DNA from: VRUE01 sp963718775
Lineage (GTDB): Bacteria > Actinomycetota > Thermoleophilia > Solirubrobacterales > 70-9
Assembly (NCBI GenBank): GCA_963718775.1
Contig: OY970377.1
Coordinates: forward strand, 1,240,001 to 1,304,000
Direction of reading: 5' to 3'
Length of the DNA: 64,000 nt
Shown: piece by piece, positions 53,113 to 60,768 of the stretch
Position numbering within the stretch: the stretch's first letter is position 1
Layout: the number at the start of each line of letters is the position of its first letter
Translations under genes and position numbers: made by a program
Notes under the pieces: generated by a model
The model's database searches: none
Told to the model about the DNA's origin: nothing
Seen by the model: the letters and a program-made list of their open reading frames with translations, nothing else

Positions 53113-54177
53113 GTGCCGACCTTCGACGCCCTCGCCAACCTGCCCCTAGAGATCGAGGGCTACGAGCTACAACCCCTCGAGCTGGTCATCCCCCAGTTCG
53201 AACGACTGTCGACAGTCGTCCACCTCTGGGGCGCCGGCGAGGACGGCCTAGGCGAGGACGTCACCTACGACCCAGTCGACCACGTCGCCTTCCAGGACGC
53301 CGGCCCAACGCTCGACCTGACCGGCTTCGCCACCCTCGGCGAGTTCTGCGAGCTGATCGGCGACCTCGACACCTTCCCGGCCGAGCCGCAGCGCGACGTC
53401 TCACGCCTCTACCGCCGCTGGGCCTTCGAGTCGGCGGCGCTCGACCTGGCGCTGCGCCAGGCCGGCAAGGGCCTCGCCGAGGTGCTCGGCCGCGAGCCGC
53501 GCCCGGTCGAGTTCGTCTGCTCGATGCGGCTCTCGCCCGGCGGCGAGGAGCCCTCCTCGATCGAGACGCTGCGCCGCAAGCTCGATCCCTACCCCGAGCT
53601 GCGCTTCAAGCTCGACCCGACCAACGACTGGGACGACGAGCTGATCGCCGCGCTGGTCGAGACCGGCGCCGTCGAGTCGCTCGACCTCAAGGGCTTCTAC
53701 AAGGGCACCGTCGTCGACGTCGAGACCGACCCGGAGCTCTACGCAAAGCTGATCGAGGCCTTCCCCGAGGCCTACTTCGAGGACCCCGACGTCAACGACG
53801 AGACGCGGCCGATCCTCGAGCCGATCCGCGACCGCCTCACCTGGGACGCGCCGATCCACTCGATCGCCGACATCGAGGCGCTGCCCTGGCCGCCGAAGAT
53901 GGTCAACATCAAGCCCTCGCGGGTCGGCAGCCTGCGTGAGCTCTGCGCCACCTACGACTACTGCGCCGAGCGCGGCATCGGCGCCTACGGCGGCGGCCAG
54001 TGGGAGCTCGGCGTCGGCCGCGGCCAGATCCAGGTCCTCGCCTCGCTCTTCCATCCAAATACACCCAATGACACGGCCCCACGCGGCTACAACGAAGCGG
54101 ACCCGCCTCCCGGTCTGCCGACCTCACCGCTGGAGCCCAAGCTAAGTGGGACGGGGTTTCGGTGGGAGGACGGGTGA
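53113..54177 (+). CDS. enolase-superfamily enzyme (mandelate racemase/muconate cycloisomerase-like)
   Basis: 354 residues from GTG 53113. The N-terminal capping domain has FDALANLPLEIEGYELQPLE; the barrel contains ELRFKLDPTNDWDD (Lys region), VESLDLKGFY and EAYFEDPDVNDE (metal-ligand strands), HSIADIEALPWPPKMVNIKP (third strand and Lys on strand 6) and AYGGGQWELGVGRGQIQVLA. A K-x-K pair at the second strand is not obvious, so the mechanism may differ from typical racemases and epimerases. The gene is bracketed by two inverted copies of a palindromic element; its TGA lies in the second. Substrate unknown; the tail (NEADPPPGLPTSPLEPKLSG) resembles dipeptide epimerase or OSBS relatives only in general. 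Confidence 0.75.
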   Translation: MPTFDALANLPLEIEGYELQPLELVIPQFERLSTVVHLWGAGEDGLGEDVTYDPVDHVAFQDAGPTLDLTGFATLGEFCELIGDLDTFPAEPQRDVSRLYRRWAFESAALDLALRQAGKGLAEVLGREPRPVEFVCSMRLSPGGEEPSSIETLRRKLDPYPELRFKLDPTNDWDDELIAALVETGAVESLDLKGFYKGTVVDVETDPELYAKLIEAFPEAYFEDPDVNDETRPILEPIRDRLTWDAPIHSIADIEALPWPPKMVNIKPSRVGSLRELCATYDYCAERGIGAYGGGQWELGVGRGQIQVLASLFHPNTPNDTAPRGYNEADPPPGLPTSPLEPKLSGTGFRWEDG

Positions 54178-54284
54178 GGAGGCCGGGCGCCCCTCCCCTG
54201 GAGACCGTCGCGCAGCTGAATCGGTGCTCTACTCCGGGGCGTGGTCACGGAGCCTCCCGGGGAGGGGCGCCCGGCCTCCTCACC
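54173..54284. repeat. palindromic element, copy 2: 26-bp perfect stem, conserved 60-nt loop in opposite orientation
   Basis: Arms 54173-54198 and 54259-54284 are perfect 26-base complements around a loop of exactly 60 nt (54199-54258), which is the reverse complement of the loop in copy 1 with eight differences. The inner 10 bases of the arms are shared with copy 1; the outer 16 are unrelated. The stop codon of the enolase-superfamily gene (54175-54177) is inside the left arm. Confidence 0.85.
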
Positions 54285-54351
54285 TTCGGCTAGCCGAATT
54301 CGTCGATTCAGCTACGTTGCGCCTAGATCCCCGTCGAGTAAGGAGAGATGG

Positions 54352-54888
54352 ATGGCCGAGAAAAGCTTCGCCGACGCGCTTAACGAGCAGATCGCCAACG
54401 AGTTCGCCGCCTCACAACAGTACGTGGGCGCCGCGGTCTACTACGACGCCGAGACGCTTCCCCGCCTCGCTCACTTCTTCTACCGCCAGGCGCTCGAGGA
54501 GCGCGAGCACGCGATGATGATGATCCAGTACCTGCTCGACGTCGGCGAGGACATCCACATCCCCGACATCAAGTCGCAGGAGACGACCTACGCCGACGGC
54601 AGCGCCCCGGTGAAGATGGCGCTCGAGCAGGAGAAGCGGGTCAGCGGCGAGATCTTCGCCCTCTTCGAGCTGGCGCGCGAGGTCAAGGACTACCGCGCCG
54701 AGCAGTTCCTGCAGTGGTTCGTCAAGGAGCAGGTCGAGGAGGTCGCGCTGATGGGCGACCTGCTCAACGTGGTCGAGCGCTCGAAGGAGAACCTGCTGCT
54801 GGCCGAGGACTACATCGCGCGGGAGAGTCTCGGCGAGGAGGGGTCAGATCCGACGGCCCCTCCGATGGCGGGTGGTTCAGCGGGGTAA
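54352..54888 (+). CDS. ferritin
   Basis: 178 residues starting MAEKSFADALNEQIANEFAA after an AAGGAG ribosome site; ATG 54348 is out of frame. Ferroxidase ligands: Glu in NEQIANEFAASQQYVGAAVY, EEREHAMMMIQYLLDVG (ExxH), then EQEKRVSGEIFALFELAREV and FLQWFVKEQVEEVALMGDLL. It oxidises and stores iron in a 24-mer shell in the cytoplasm. Not part of an operon; a 5' promoter region of about 65 bases lies between it and palindromic element copy 2. Its stop codon is in a long hairpin shared with the convergent peptidase. Confidence 0.95.
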   Translation: MAEKSFADALNEQIANEFAASQQYVGAAVYYDAETLPRLAHFFYRQALEEREHAMMMIQYLLDVGEDIHIPDIKSQETTYADGSAPVKMALEQEKRVSGEIFALFELAREVKDYRAEQFLQWFVKEQVEEVALMGDLLNVVERSKENLLLAEDYIARESLGEEGSDPTAPPMAGGSAG

Positions 54889-54978
54889 GAGGGGGTGACC
54901 CCTCGCCCTGACAAGTGCCGCGCTAATTAGCGCGGCACTTTGAGTATCCGCCAGTTCGAGGGGTCACCCCCTCTTACC
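54884..54978. terminator. nested bidirectional hairpin between ferritin and S51 peptidase genes
   Basis: Outer arms 54884-54905 and 54957-54978 are perfect 22-base complements; within the loop a second perfect 12-bp hairpin (54913-54940, AATT loop) is nested. The ferritin TAA (54886-54888) lies in the left arm and the TAG of the convergent peptidase gene begins at the edge of the right arm, so each transcript ends in the structure. Confidence 0.75.
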
Positions 54979-55769
54979 TAGCCCAGCCAGCCGGCGCGCT
55001 TGCGCATTGATTTGATCCGCCTGAACTCGGCGATGTCCTCACGCAATGCGGCGGGAGCAGGTGCCGGGAGGAATCTCGCTGGAAGGGGCGACTCGACGAC
55101 GCCGGTCTCGCTGCTGGTCACCCGGTAGGCGCGGGCGCCGCGGCGGGCGGTGACTGCGGTGGGCGGGCCGATGCCTTCCCAGAGCAGCCCGGCGTAGTCG
55201 TCGAGGCCGTAACCGTCGGGCATGCCGTCGCCGACGGCTTCGAGGTAAGCGGCGCGGCGCTCCGGCTCGTTGTTGTAGTGGACGCAGAGCGAGCCGGCGA
55301 GCAGCCCGAGGCCGGCCCCCGCCTCAGGCTTGCCCGAGGACTTGGTGATGCCGGCTTCGAACCAGCACATCGCGCCGGCGCTCTGGCCGGCGAGGACGAT
55401 GCCCTGGCGCCAGGCGAGGCTGAGGATGGCGCCGAGCTCGTGCGCGTCCCAGACCGCGAGCAGGTTGAGCAGGCTGCCGCCGCCGACGTAGATCAGGTCC
55501 TGCTCGAGCAGGTGATCGCGAAGCGCCATCGGCCGGCGGCCGAGGCGGAAGAGCGAGAGGTCGGATGGCTCGCAGGGCCGCTCGCCGAAGGCGGCGTAGA
55601 AGCGGCCGATCTGATCGGAGGGGTCGCCGCTGGCGGTCGGCAGGATGCAGATCTTCGGCCGCCCTCCGGCCCGCTCGGTGGCGAGGCGCAGCATCAGCTC
55701 GCTGACCGCGCGGTCTGGCGGTCGCGAGGTGAAGTCGTGGCCGCCGAGGGTGAGGATGCGGGAGACCAT
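54978..55769 (-). CDS. S51 family peptidase (dipeptidase E/cyanophycinase-like), second of a tandem pair
   Basis: 263 residues starting MVSRILTLGGHDFTSRPPDR. LLEQDLIYVGGGSLLNLLAV and the nucleophile motif IVLAGQSAGAMCWFEAG (Ser in GQSAGA) are those of S51 peptidases; HYNNEPERRAAYLEAVGDG carries the family His region. S51 enzymes cleave N-terminal Asp dipeptides or cyanophycin from the inside of the cell. Its ATG shares one base with the stop of the upstream paralogue (TGATG). Confidence 0.88.
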   Translation of the reverse strand: MVSRILTLGGHDFTSRPPDRAVSELMLRLATERAGGRPKICILPTASGDPSDQIGRFYAAFGERPCEPSDLSLFRLGRRPMALRDHLLEQDLIYVGGGSLLNLLAVWDAHELGAILSLAWRQGIVLAGQSAGAMCWFEAGITKSSGKPEAGAGLGLLAGSLCVHYNNEPERRAAYLEAVGDGMPDGYGLDDYAGLLWEGIGPPTAVTARRGARAYRVTSSETGVVESPLPARFLPAPAPAALREDIAEFRRIKSMRKRAGWLG

Positions 55770-56534
55770 CAGGCAGCGACCGCCGTCGCGGTCGAGCCCG
55801 GGAGAGCGGTGACCGGCAAGGGCGGATCGGCGAGATAGGTCGTCGCCAGCTGCATCTCCACGACCTTGCCCTCGACCGCGTCGAGGCGGTAGCCGCGGGC
55901 CGCCGGGCGCGAGGCGACGACGCGGTGCAGCTCGGAGTCGACGAAGTGCAGCGCCGCGCCGTCGCGCGCCGCGTAGCCGGAGCGCATCCCCGCCCGCAGC
56001 AGGCCGTGGTACGCGACTCCGTGCTCGGAGCCGGGGTCGTAGTGAACGCAGTTGCTGAATGGCAAGCAGCCCCAGGCCTTCGACCCGCCGCGACTCGCCG
56101 TGGAAGCCGCTGACCGCCTCGGCGAACCAGCAAAGCGAGCCGGCCGAGAGGCCACAGAGGACGACGCCCGCTTCCCAAGCTTCGCGCAGGATCGCGTCGA
56201 TGCCGTGCGCTCGCCAGACGCCGAGCATGCTGATCACGCTGCCGCCGCCGACGTAGATCAGGTCCTGCTCGAGCAGGTGGGCGCGCAGGTCCGCCGGCCC
56301 CTGCTCGCGGCGGAAGAGCGAGATGTGACTGGCCTCGCAGCGATCGGCCGGGAAGGCTCGGTAGAAGCGGACTATGTAGTGGTCGGCGTCGCCGCTCGCC
56401 GAGGGCAGGAAGCAGACCCGCGGCCGCTCGCGCGGGCAGAGACCCAGCACGTAGTCGTCGAGCAACGGGTTGCCCGACTCCATCGAGAAGCCACCGCCCC
56501 CGAAGGCCACGATTTGGCGAGTCGCAGTCTCCAT
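55769..56534 (-). CDS. S51 family peptidase, first of a tandem pair, one frameshift
   Basis: About 254 residues after repair. METATRQIVAFGGGGFSMES, RPRVCFLPSASGDADHYIVR, LLEQDLIYVGGGSVISMLGV and VVLCGLSAGSLCWFAEAVSG (nucleophile Ser) are in one frame; after EGLGLL an extra base near 56068 shifts to FSNCVHYDPGSEHGVAYHGL and the rest of the protein through LPVTALPGS. Paralogous to the following gene along its whole length. Confidence 0.83.
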
Positions 56535-56762
56535 CGTCGAATGGTCGCGGCGCTGGCGGCCCGCGTGGTTGTACAGGGGTCCGAAGTTCTGGCCGCCTCA
56601 ATCGCCCGCTTGTACAGTCGCTAGACCCTCCTAGGCCCGATCCCGCTGGCGTTCCCAGCCAATCGTCGGATTGTTAATTTCGGTACCGCTTCGTCCACAG
56701 AGCGCCCTCAGGGTGTACAATCGCGTTTACCTAAACAAGGTTGTCTGCTTTAGGAGCCCGCT
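56535..56762 (+). promoter_or_regulatory. control region with three TGTACA sites and a GTTTACCTAAAC palindrome
   Basis: Non-coding stretch between the divergent S51 and TetR genes. TGTACA occurs at 56570-56575, 56611-56616 and 56714-56719. GTTTA-CC-TAAAC (56725-56736) lies 27 bases before the GTG start of the first TetR gene. Part of it (11 bases, TAGGTAAACGC in the reverse sense) recurs ahead of the third TetR gene at 58173-58183. Candidate operators for autoregulation. Confidence 0.5.
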
Positions 56763-57500
56763 GTGCCTTCCCCCTCTTCGCCTCACGGCAACGCCTCGCC
56801 CGCCCCGCCCACGGATCTCGGCGGTGTGATCGAGCAGGAGCGGCTGCCGGCCGGCCGCGAGGACCTCGCCGAGCCGCTGATCGCCCACTCCCAACGCGAA
56901 CGGATCCTCGTCTCGATGGCGAAGGCCTGCGCCAAGAAGGGCTACGGCGCGACCACGATCGCCGACGTCTGCGAGCCCGCCGGCGTCTCACGCGCCACCT
57001 TCTACGAGCTCTTCAAGGACAAGGAGGACTGCTTCCACGCCGCGATGGAGCTCTCGCTCGCCGACGCGATGGGCCGCATCGTCGCCGTCTACTCGCCCGA
57101 CAAGCCCTGGGCGACGATGGTCCGCGACGCCGCGGCCGCCTTCCTCGACCTGCTGGCGAGTCGGCCCGAGTTCGCCCGCATGGCCCTGGTCGAGGCGCCC
57201 TCCTCCGGTGAGCGGGCCTTCGAGCTCTACGCGTCCGGCAAGCGCGTCCTGCAATCGCTGCTCGAACGCGGCCGTGACGACCCGGTCGAGGAAACGGCGA
57301 TCCCCTCCAGCGCCGGCCGCGCCGCCCTCTCCGCCGCCGAGTCGCTGATCGTCGGCCAGATCCTCGCCGGCAACACGGCGCGGCTGCCGGAGCTGCTTCC
57401 CGACGTCGTCTACATCACCATGGTCCCCTACCTCGGCCAGGAGGAGGCGCTGCGACAGTCGCGCGAGGCCGAGAAGCTCGTCCCCTCAGCGGGTAACTGA
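56763..57500 (+). CDS. TetR-family regulator (first of three)
   Basis: 245 residues from GTG 56763. After a 45-residue variable N-terminus the HTH is MAKACAKKGYGATTIADVCE, PAGVSRATFYELFKDKEDCF. The ligand domain ends with SLIVGQILAGNTARLPELLP, DVVYITMVPYLGQEEALRQS, a C-terminal pattern shared with the next two genes. Three bases separate it from the second TetR gene. Confidence 0.88.
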   Translation: MPSPSSPHGNASPAPPTDLGGVIEQERLPAGREDLAEPLIAHSQRERILVSMAKACAKKGYGATTIADVCEPAGVSRATFYELFKDKEDCFHAAMELSLADAMGRIVAVYSPDKPWATMVRDAAAAFLDLLASRPEFARMALVEAPSSGERAFELYASGKRVLQSLLERGRDDPVEETAIPSSAGRAALSAAESLIVGQILAGNTARLPELLPDVVYITMVPYLGQEEALRQSREAEKLVPSAGN

Positions 57501-57503
57501 ACG

Positions 57504-58175
57504 GTGCCACAGGCGGAGGGGTCGAAACGCGAGCGCTGGCGCCCGCCGCGCGGCCGGCACCGGCTGCCGCCAGAGGTGATCGCCCGCTCCCAGCGCGAGC
57601 GCCTGCTCGAGGCCGCGGTCCGCGTCGTCTCGACCAAGGGCTACGCGGCGACGACCGTCGCCGACCTGACCCGCGAGGCCGGCATCTCCCGGACCACCTT
57701 CTACGCCATGTTCGACGACAAGGAGGCCTGCTTCCTGGCCGCCTACGACAGCGTCGTCGACACTCTGGTGCGGCGGATCACCAAGGCCTACGACGCCGAA
57801 GAGGGCTGGCCGCGGCGCGCTCGCGCCGGGCTGGCGGCCCTGCTCGAGGCGCTCGCCGAGGAGCCCGACGTCGCCCGCCTGGCCCTGGTCGACGTCGGCT
57901 CGGCCGGGCCCGCCGCCCAGCGCCGCTACCGGGGGGCGCTGCAGCGCCTGACGCCGCTCTTCGACGAGGGCCGCGACTTCGCGCCGGGGGGGCGCAACCT
58001 GCCTGCGAACACCTCGAGGATGGCGATCGGCGCCGTCGCCGGGCTGATCTCAGACGAGCTCGCGGCGGGCCGCGTTGAGCAGTTGTCCGATTTGCTTTCA
58101 GACGTGCTTTTTGCCACGCTGGTTGCCTATATCGGCCCAGTAGCGGCAGCCAGGGAGGTGGGCGAAAACGAGTAG
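57504..58175 (+). CDS. TetR-family regulator (second of three)
   Basis: 223 residues from GTG 57504. HTH: AAVRVVSTKGYAATTVADLT, REAGISRTTFYAMFDDKEAC. The C-terminal pattern GLISDELAAGRVEQLSDLLS, DVLFATLVAYIGPVAAAREV matches its neighbours. A basic N-terminal extension (KRERWRPPRGRHRLPPEV) precedes the HTH, as in the first unit of the fused tandem TetR at 31.8 kb. Cotranscribed with the first. Confidence 0.88.
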   Translation: MPQAEGSKRERWRPPRGRHRLPPEVIARSQRERLLEAAVRVVSTKGYAATTVADLTREAGISRTTFYAMFDDKEACFLAAYDSVVDTLVRRITKAYDAEEGWPRRARAGLAALLEALAEEPDVARLALVDVGSAGPAAQRRYRGALQRLTPLFDEGRDFAPGGRNLPANTSRMAIGAVAGLISDELAAGRVEQLSDLLSDVLFATLVAYIGPVAAAREVGENE

Positions 58176-58187
58176 GTAAACGCTTAC
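58173..58187 (+). promoter_or_regulatory. candidate TetR operator before the third TetR gene
   Basis: TAGGTAAACGC (58173-58183) repeats, inverted, a piece of the site ahead of the first TetR gene, and GTAA-ACGC-TTAC (58176-58187) is itself symmetric. It overlaps the stop of the second TetR gene and lies just ahead of the third. Confidence 0.4.
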
Positions 58188-58202
58188 GTACACCATGCCG
58201 CT

Positions 58203-58856
58203 ATGATGAAGGTACTCCGAAGTTTTCCACCAACCTGGGACTGGCCGATGGCGGCGACTGAATCGCGGCGTGACCTCATCCTGGCGGCAATGATCCGTGT
58301 CGTCGGCAGCAAGGGATACAAGGAGACCTCGGTCGCCGACGTGATCGAGGAGGCGGGCACCTCCCGCACCACCTTCTACAAGCACTTCGAGGACAAGCAC
58401 GAGTGCTTCCTCGCCGCCTACGACATGCTGGTCGAGCAGGTCTTCGCCGAGGTGGTGGCCAACTGCGACGGAGAGCAGCCCTGGCTGGAGCGCATGGAGA
58501 AAGGGCTGGCGACGATCGTCGAGCTCTTCGCGGTCGACCCGAAGCTGGCCCGCACCGCGGTGGTCGAGGTCGCCGCCGCCGGCGCCGACGCGCGCCAGCG
58601 TCACTGGAACGCGGTCGCCCGCTTCACCGAGTACCTCGAGGGCGGCCGCGAGCTAGCCAACGGGCGCGAGCTGCCGGAGAACATCTCGCTGATGTCGGCC
58701 GGAGCGGTGTCGGGGCTGATCTTCGACGAGTTGCTGGCGGGCAGGGCGGCGCAGCTGCCGGCGCTGCTACCCGACCTGCTCTTCGCGATGCTCGTCCCCT
58801 ACATCGGGCCGCGGGCGGCGGCCGATGAGATGCGCCGCGTTGCCGCCGCTCGCTGA
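58203..58856 (+). CDS. TetR-family regulator (third of three)
   Basis: 217 residues from ATG 58203; ATG 58248 (MAATESRRDLILAAMIRVVG) would omit a non-conserved leader. HTH: IRVVGSKGYKETSVADVIEE, AGTSRTTFYKHFEDKHECF. The C-terminus VSGLIFDELLAGRAAQLPAL, LPDLLFAMLVPYIGPRAAAD is closely like the second. Its last 90 bases overlap the end of the convergent ECF sigma gene. Confidence 0.87.
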   Translation: MMKVLRSFPPTWDWPMAATESRRDLILAAMIRVVGSKGYKETSVADVIEEAGTSRTTFYKHFEDKHECFLAAYDMLVEQVFAEVVANCDGEQPWLERMEKGLATIVELFAVDPKLARTAVVEVAAAGADARQRHWNAVARFTEYLEGGRELANGRELPENISLMSAGAVSGLIFDELLAGRAAQLPALLPDLLFAMLVPYIGPRAAADEMRRVAAAR

Positions 58857-59303
58857 GGCTTTGAACGGCAACTGCTTGCCCTCGGTCATCGCCCGGCGCA
58901 GTTTGTGGCGCAGCCGGTGCAGCCGCACCTTGACGGTGCCGTCGGGAAGGCCGAGCCGGCGCGCGATCGCCTGCTGGGTGAGGTCCTCGGTGTAACGCAG
59001 CTGGATCAGCTCACGCTCGCGCTCGTCGAGGCTCATGATCGCGGCGTGCAGGTCGGCGCGCTCGACCGTGGAGACGATCTGCTCGTCCTCGGCGCCCTCG
59101 TGGCCCTCGAGCGTGTCGACCGGGTCGGGGCGCACCCGGGCGTGGAGCCGGAAGGCCTCGTTGCGGACGATCGTCGCCAGCCAGTCGTTGCGGCGCTCAG
59201 CTTCGCGCAAGGTCGAGCGCCGGCGCCAGGCTCGCAGCAGGGCGTCCTGGGCGATGTCCTCGACCTCGCTCGGGTTGTTGGCGTAGCGATAGGCGATCCG
59301 CAT
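58767..59303 (-). CDS. ECF-type RNA polymerase sigma factor
   Basis: 178 residues as called. Region 2: NPSEVEDIAQDALLRAWRRR, LREAERRNDWLATIVRNEAF; region 4: MSLDERERELIQLRYTEDLT, QQAIARRLGLPDGTVKVRLH. The start MRIAYRYANN at 59301-59303 cuts into region 2; an upstream in-frame stretch (EGWEWEEAHRFC) continues the match without an obvious start codon, so the true start is upstream or lost by an indel. The last 30 residues (RRPRPDVGDEHREEQ) lie antisense to the third TetR gene. No anti-sigma gene is adjacent. Confidence 0.78.
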   Translation of the reverse strand: MRIAYRYANNPSEVEDIAQDALLRAWRRRSTLREAERRNDWLATIVRNEAFRLHARVRPDPVDTLEGHEGAEDEQIVSTVERADLHAAIMSLDERERELIQLRYTEDLTQQAIARRLGLPDGTVKVRLHRLRHKLRRAMTEGKQLPFKASASGGNAAHLIGRRPRPDVGDEHREEQVG

Positions 59304-59458
59304 GCAGAAGCGGTGCGCCTCCTCCCATTCCCAACCCTCGTCTGGATCCGATTTTTCAGTGATCGAAACGCTGATTGCTCGACCGTTACTACTTCCAAAC
59401 TTGAACGGGTAATTTTTAATGCTGAAACTTTCTTATCTAAGCCTTGGTCTCCAATTCC

Positions 59459-60259
59459 ATGGGGATCACGACGGCGACGGGAACCGGTGGCGAGTGGGCC
59501 GAGCGCACCTACGAGGCGATGGCGCCTGTCTACGACGACTTCACCGCCCACCATGACTACGAGGGCTGGCTCACCGATCTGCTCAAGATCCTCGGCGCCG
59601 ATGGCCTGCAGGGCAAGCGGCTGCTCGACGTCGCCTGCGGGACCGGCAAGAGCTTCCTGCCGATGCTGCCGCGTGGCTGGCAGGTGACCGCCTGCGACAT
59701 CTCGTCGAAGATGCTCGAGCTTGCCCGCGAGAAGGCGGGCGACGCCGTCGAGCTGCAGGTCGCCGACATGCTCGCGCTGCCCCGCTTCGGCGAGTTCGAC
59801 CTGATCTGGGCGCTCGACGACGCGATCAACTACCTGCTCAGCCCCGCCGAACTGCAGCAGGCGCTGAGCGGGATGCGCGCCAACCTGGCGCCAACCGGAC
59901 TGCTGCTCTTCGACGTCAACGAGCTGCAGGCTTACCGCACGTTCTTCGCAGAAACCGTGGTGGTCGAGCGCGATGGCGGGCGGCTGGTCTGGCGGGGACT
60001 GGGCGAGAAGGACGTGGCGCCGGGATCGATCTGCGAATCGCGCATGGAAGTCGTCTCCGACGAGGACAGCGGCGAGGCGCCGGCCCTCACCCACCGCCAG
60101 CGCCACTTCCGCGAAGTCGAGGTGCTGGCGGCGATCGAGGGGGCCGGCCTGGAATGCCTCGACGTCTACGGCCACGGCCTCGACGGCATCCCCCGACAGC
60201 CGCTCGACGACTCGATCCACACCAAGGCGATCTACATCGCCCGCAGCGCTCGCGACTAG
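59459..60259 (+). CDS. class I SAM-dependent methyltransferase
   Basis: 266 residues from ATG 59459 (TTG 59444 also possible). AERTYEAMAPVYDDFTAHHD is the usual lead-in; RLLDVACGTGKSFLPMLPRG is SAM motif I, VTACDISSKMLELAREKAGD motif II, VADMLALPRFGEFDLIWALD motif III/IV. The C-terminal half with VNELQAYRTFFAETVVVERD is of the sort seen in small-molecule methyltransferases. Substrate unknown. The upstream 150 bases are AT-rich and hold its promoter. Its stop shares bases with that of the convergent lipoprotein gene. Confidence 0.85.
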   Translation: MGITTATGTGGEWAERTYEAMAPVYDDFTAHHDYEGWLTDLLKILGADGLQGKRLLDVACGTGKSFLPMLPRGWQVTACDISSKMLELAREKAGDAVELQVADMLALPRFGEFDLIWALDDAINYLLSPAELQQALSGMRANLAPTGLLLFDVNELQAYRTFFAETVVVERDGGRLVWRGLGEKDVAPGSICESRMEVVSDEDSGEAPALTHRQRHFREVEVLAAIEGAGLECLDVYGHGLDGIPRQPLDDSIHTKAIYIARSARD

Positions 60260-60744
60260 CTGTTGCGCAGACCCTGCTGGGCGGCGGAGAGCAGGTCGGA
60301 GGCGAGCGCCCACTTGTGCCGCAGCCTCGCTGCGAGCGATTCGGTCTGACACGACGTGGTCGCCAGGCAGTCCCCCCAGGTGTTGGCGGCATCGAGGTAG
60401 CGATTCAGCGCCCGCTCGCCGGGGCTGCCGGCGGCAGCCAGGCAGCCGATCGCCAGGCGGTCGACCGGGATGCGGCCGTAGACATCCTTCAGGGCGCGCA
60501 CTTCGTGCAGATAGTCCTCGTAGTTGAGGCCGACGGCGAGCCTGTCGCGCAGCGCGTTCATCGAGCCGATGAAGTCGTGCAGCTGGCCGCGACAAGGACT
60601 GTTCGGGGCCGGCGCCTTCGCCTGCGCCGTGCCCGGCGGGCCCACCGTCCGGTCGGCGGACGCGGCTCGCTCGTCCCCACAGGCAGGCAGGATCAGCGCC
60701 AGGCTCAGCAATACGCCGACGGTCGCCGCTGAGCTGGGCCGCAT
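60256..60744 (-). CDS. small helical lipoprotein
   Basis: 162 residues. Signal sequence SSAATVGVLLSLALILPACG with a lipobox (LPAC). Mature part: a linker with Ala/Pro, then a helical domain (RGQLHDFIGSMNALRDRLAV, YEDYLHEVRALKDVYGRIPV, ALNRYLDAANTWGDCLA) with four Cys residues that could pair. I do not recognise a family. Divergent from the exported SGNH gene. Confidence 0.7.
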   Translation of the reverse strand: MRPSSAATVGVLLSLALILPACGDERAASADRTVGPPGTAQAKAPAPNSPCRGQLHDFIGSMNALRDRLAVGLNYEDYLHEVRALKDVYGRIPVDRLAIGCLAAAGSPGERALNRYLDAANTWGDCLATTSCQTESLAARLRHKWALASDLLSAAQQGLRNS

Positions 60745-60768
60745 CTGACTAGTGTAGAAATTCGCTCG

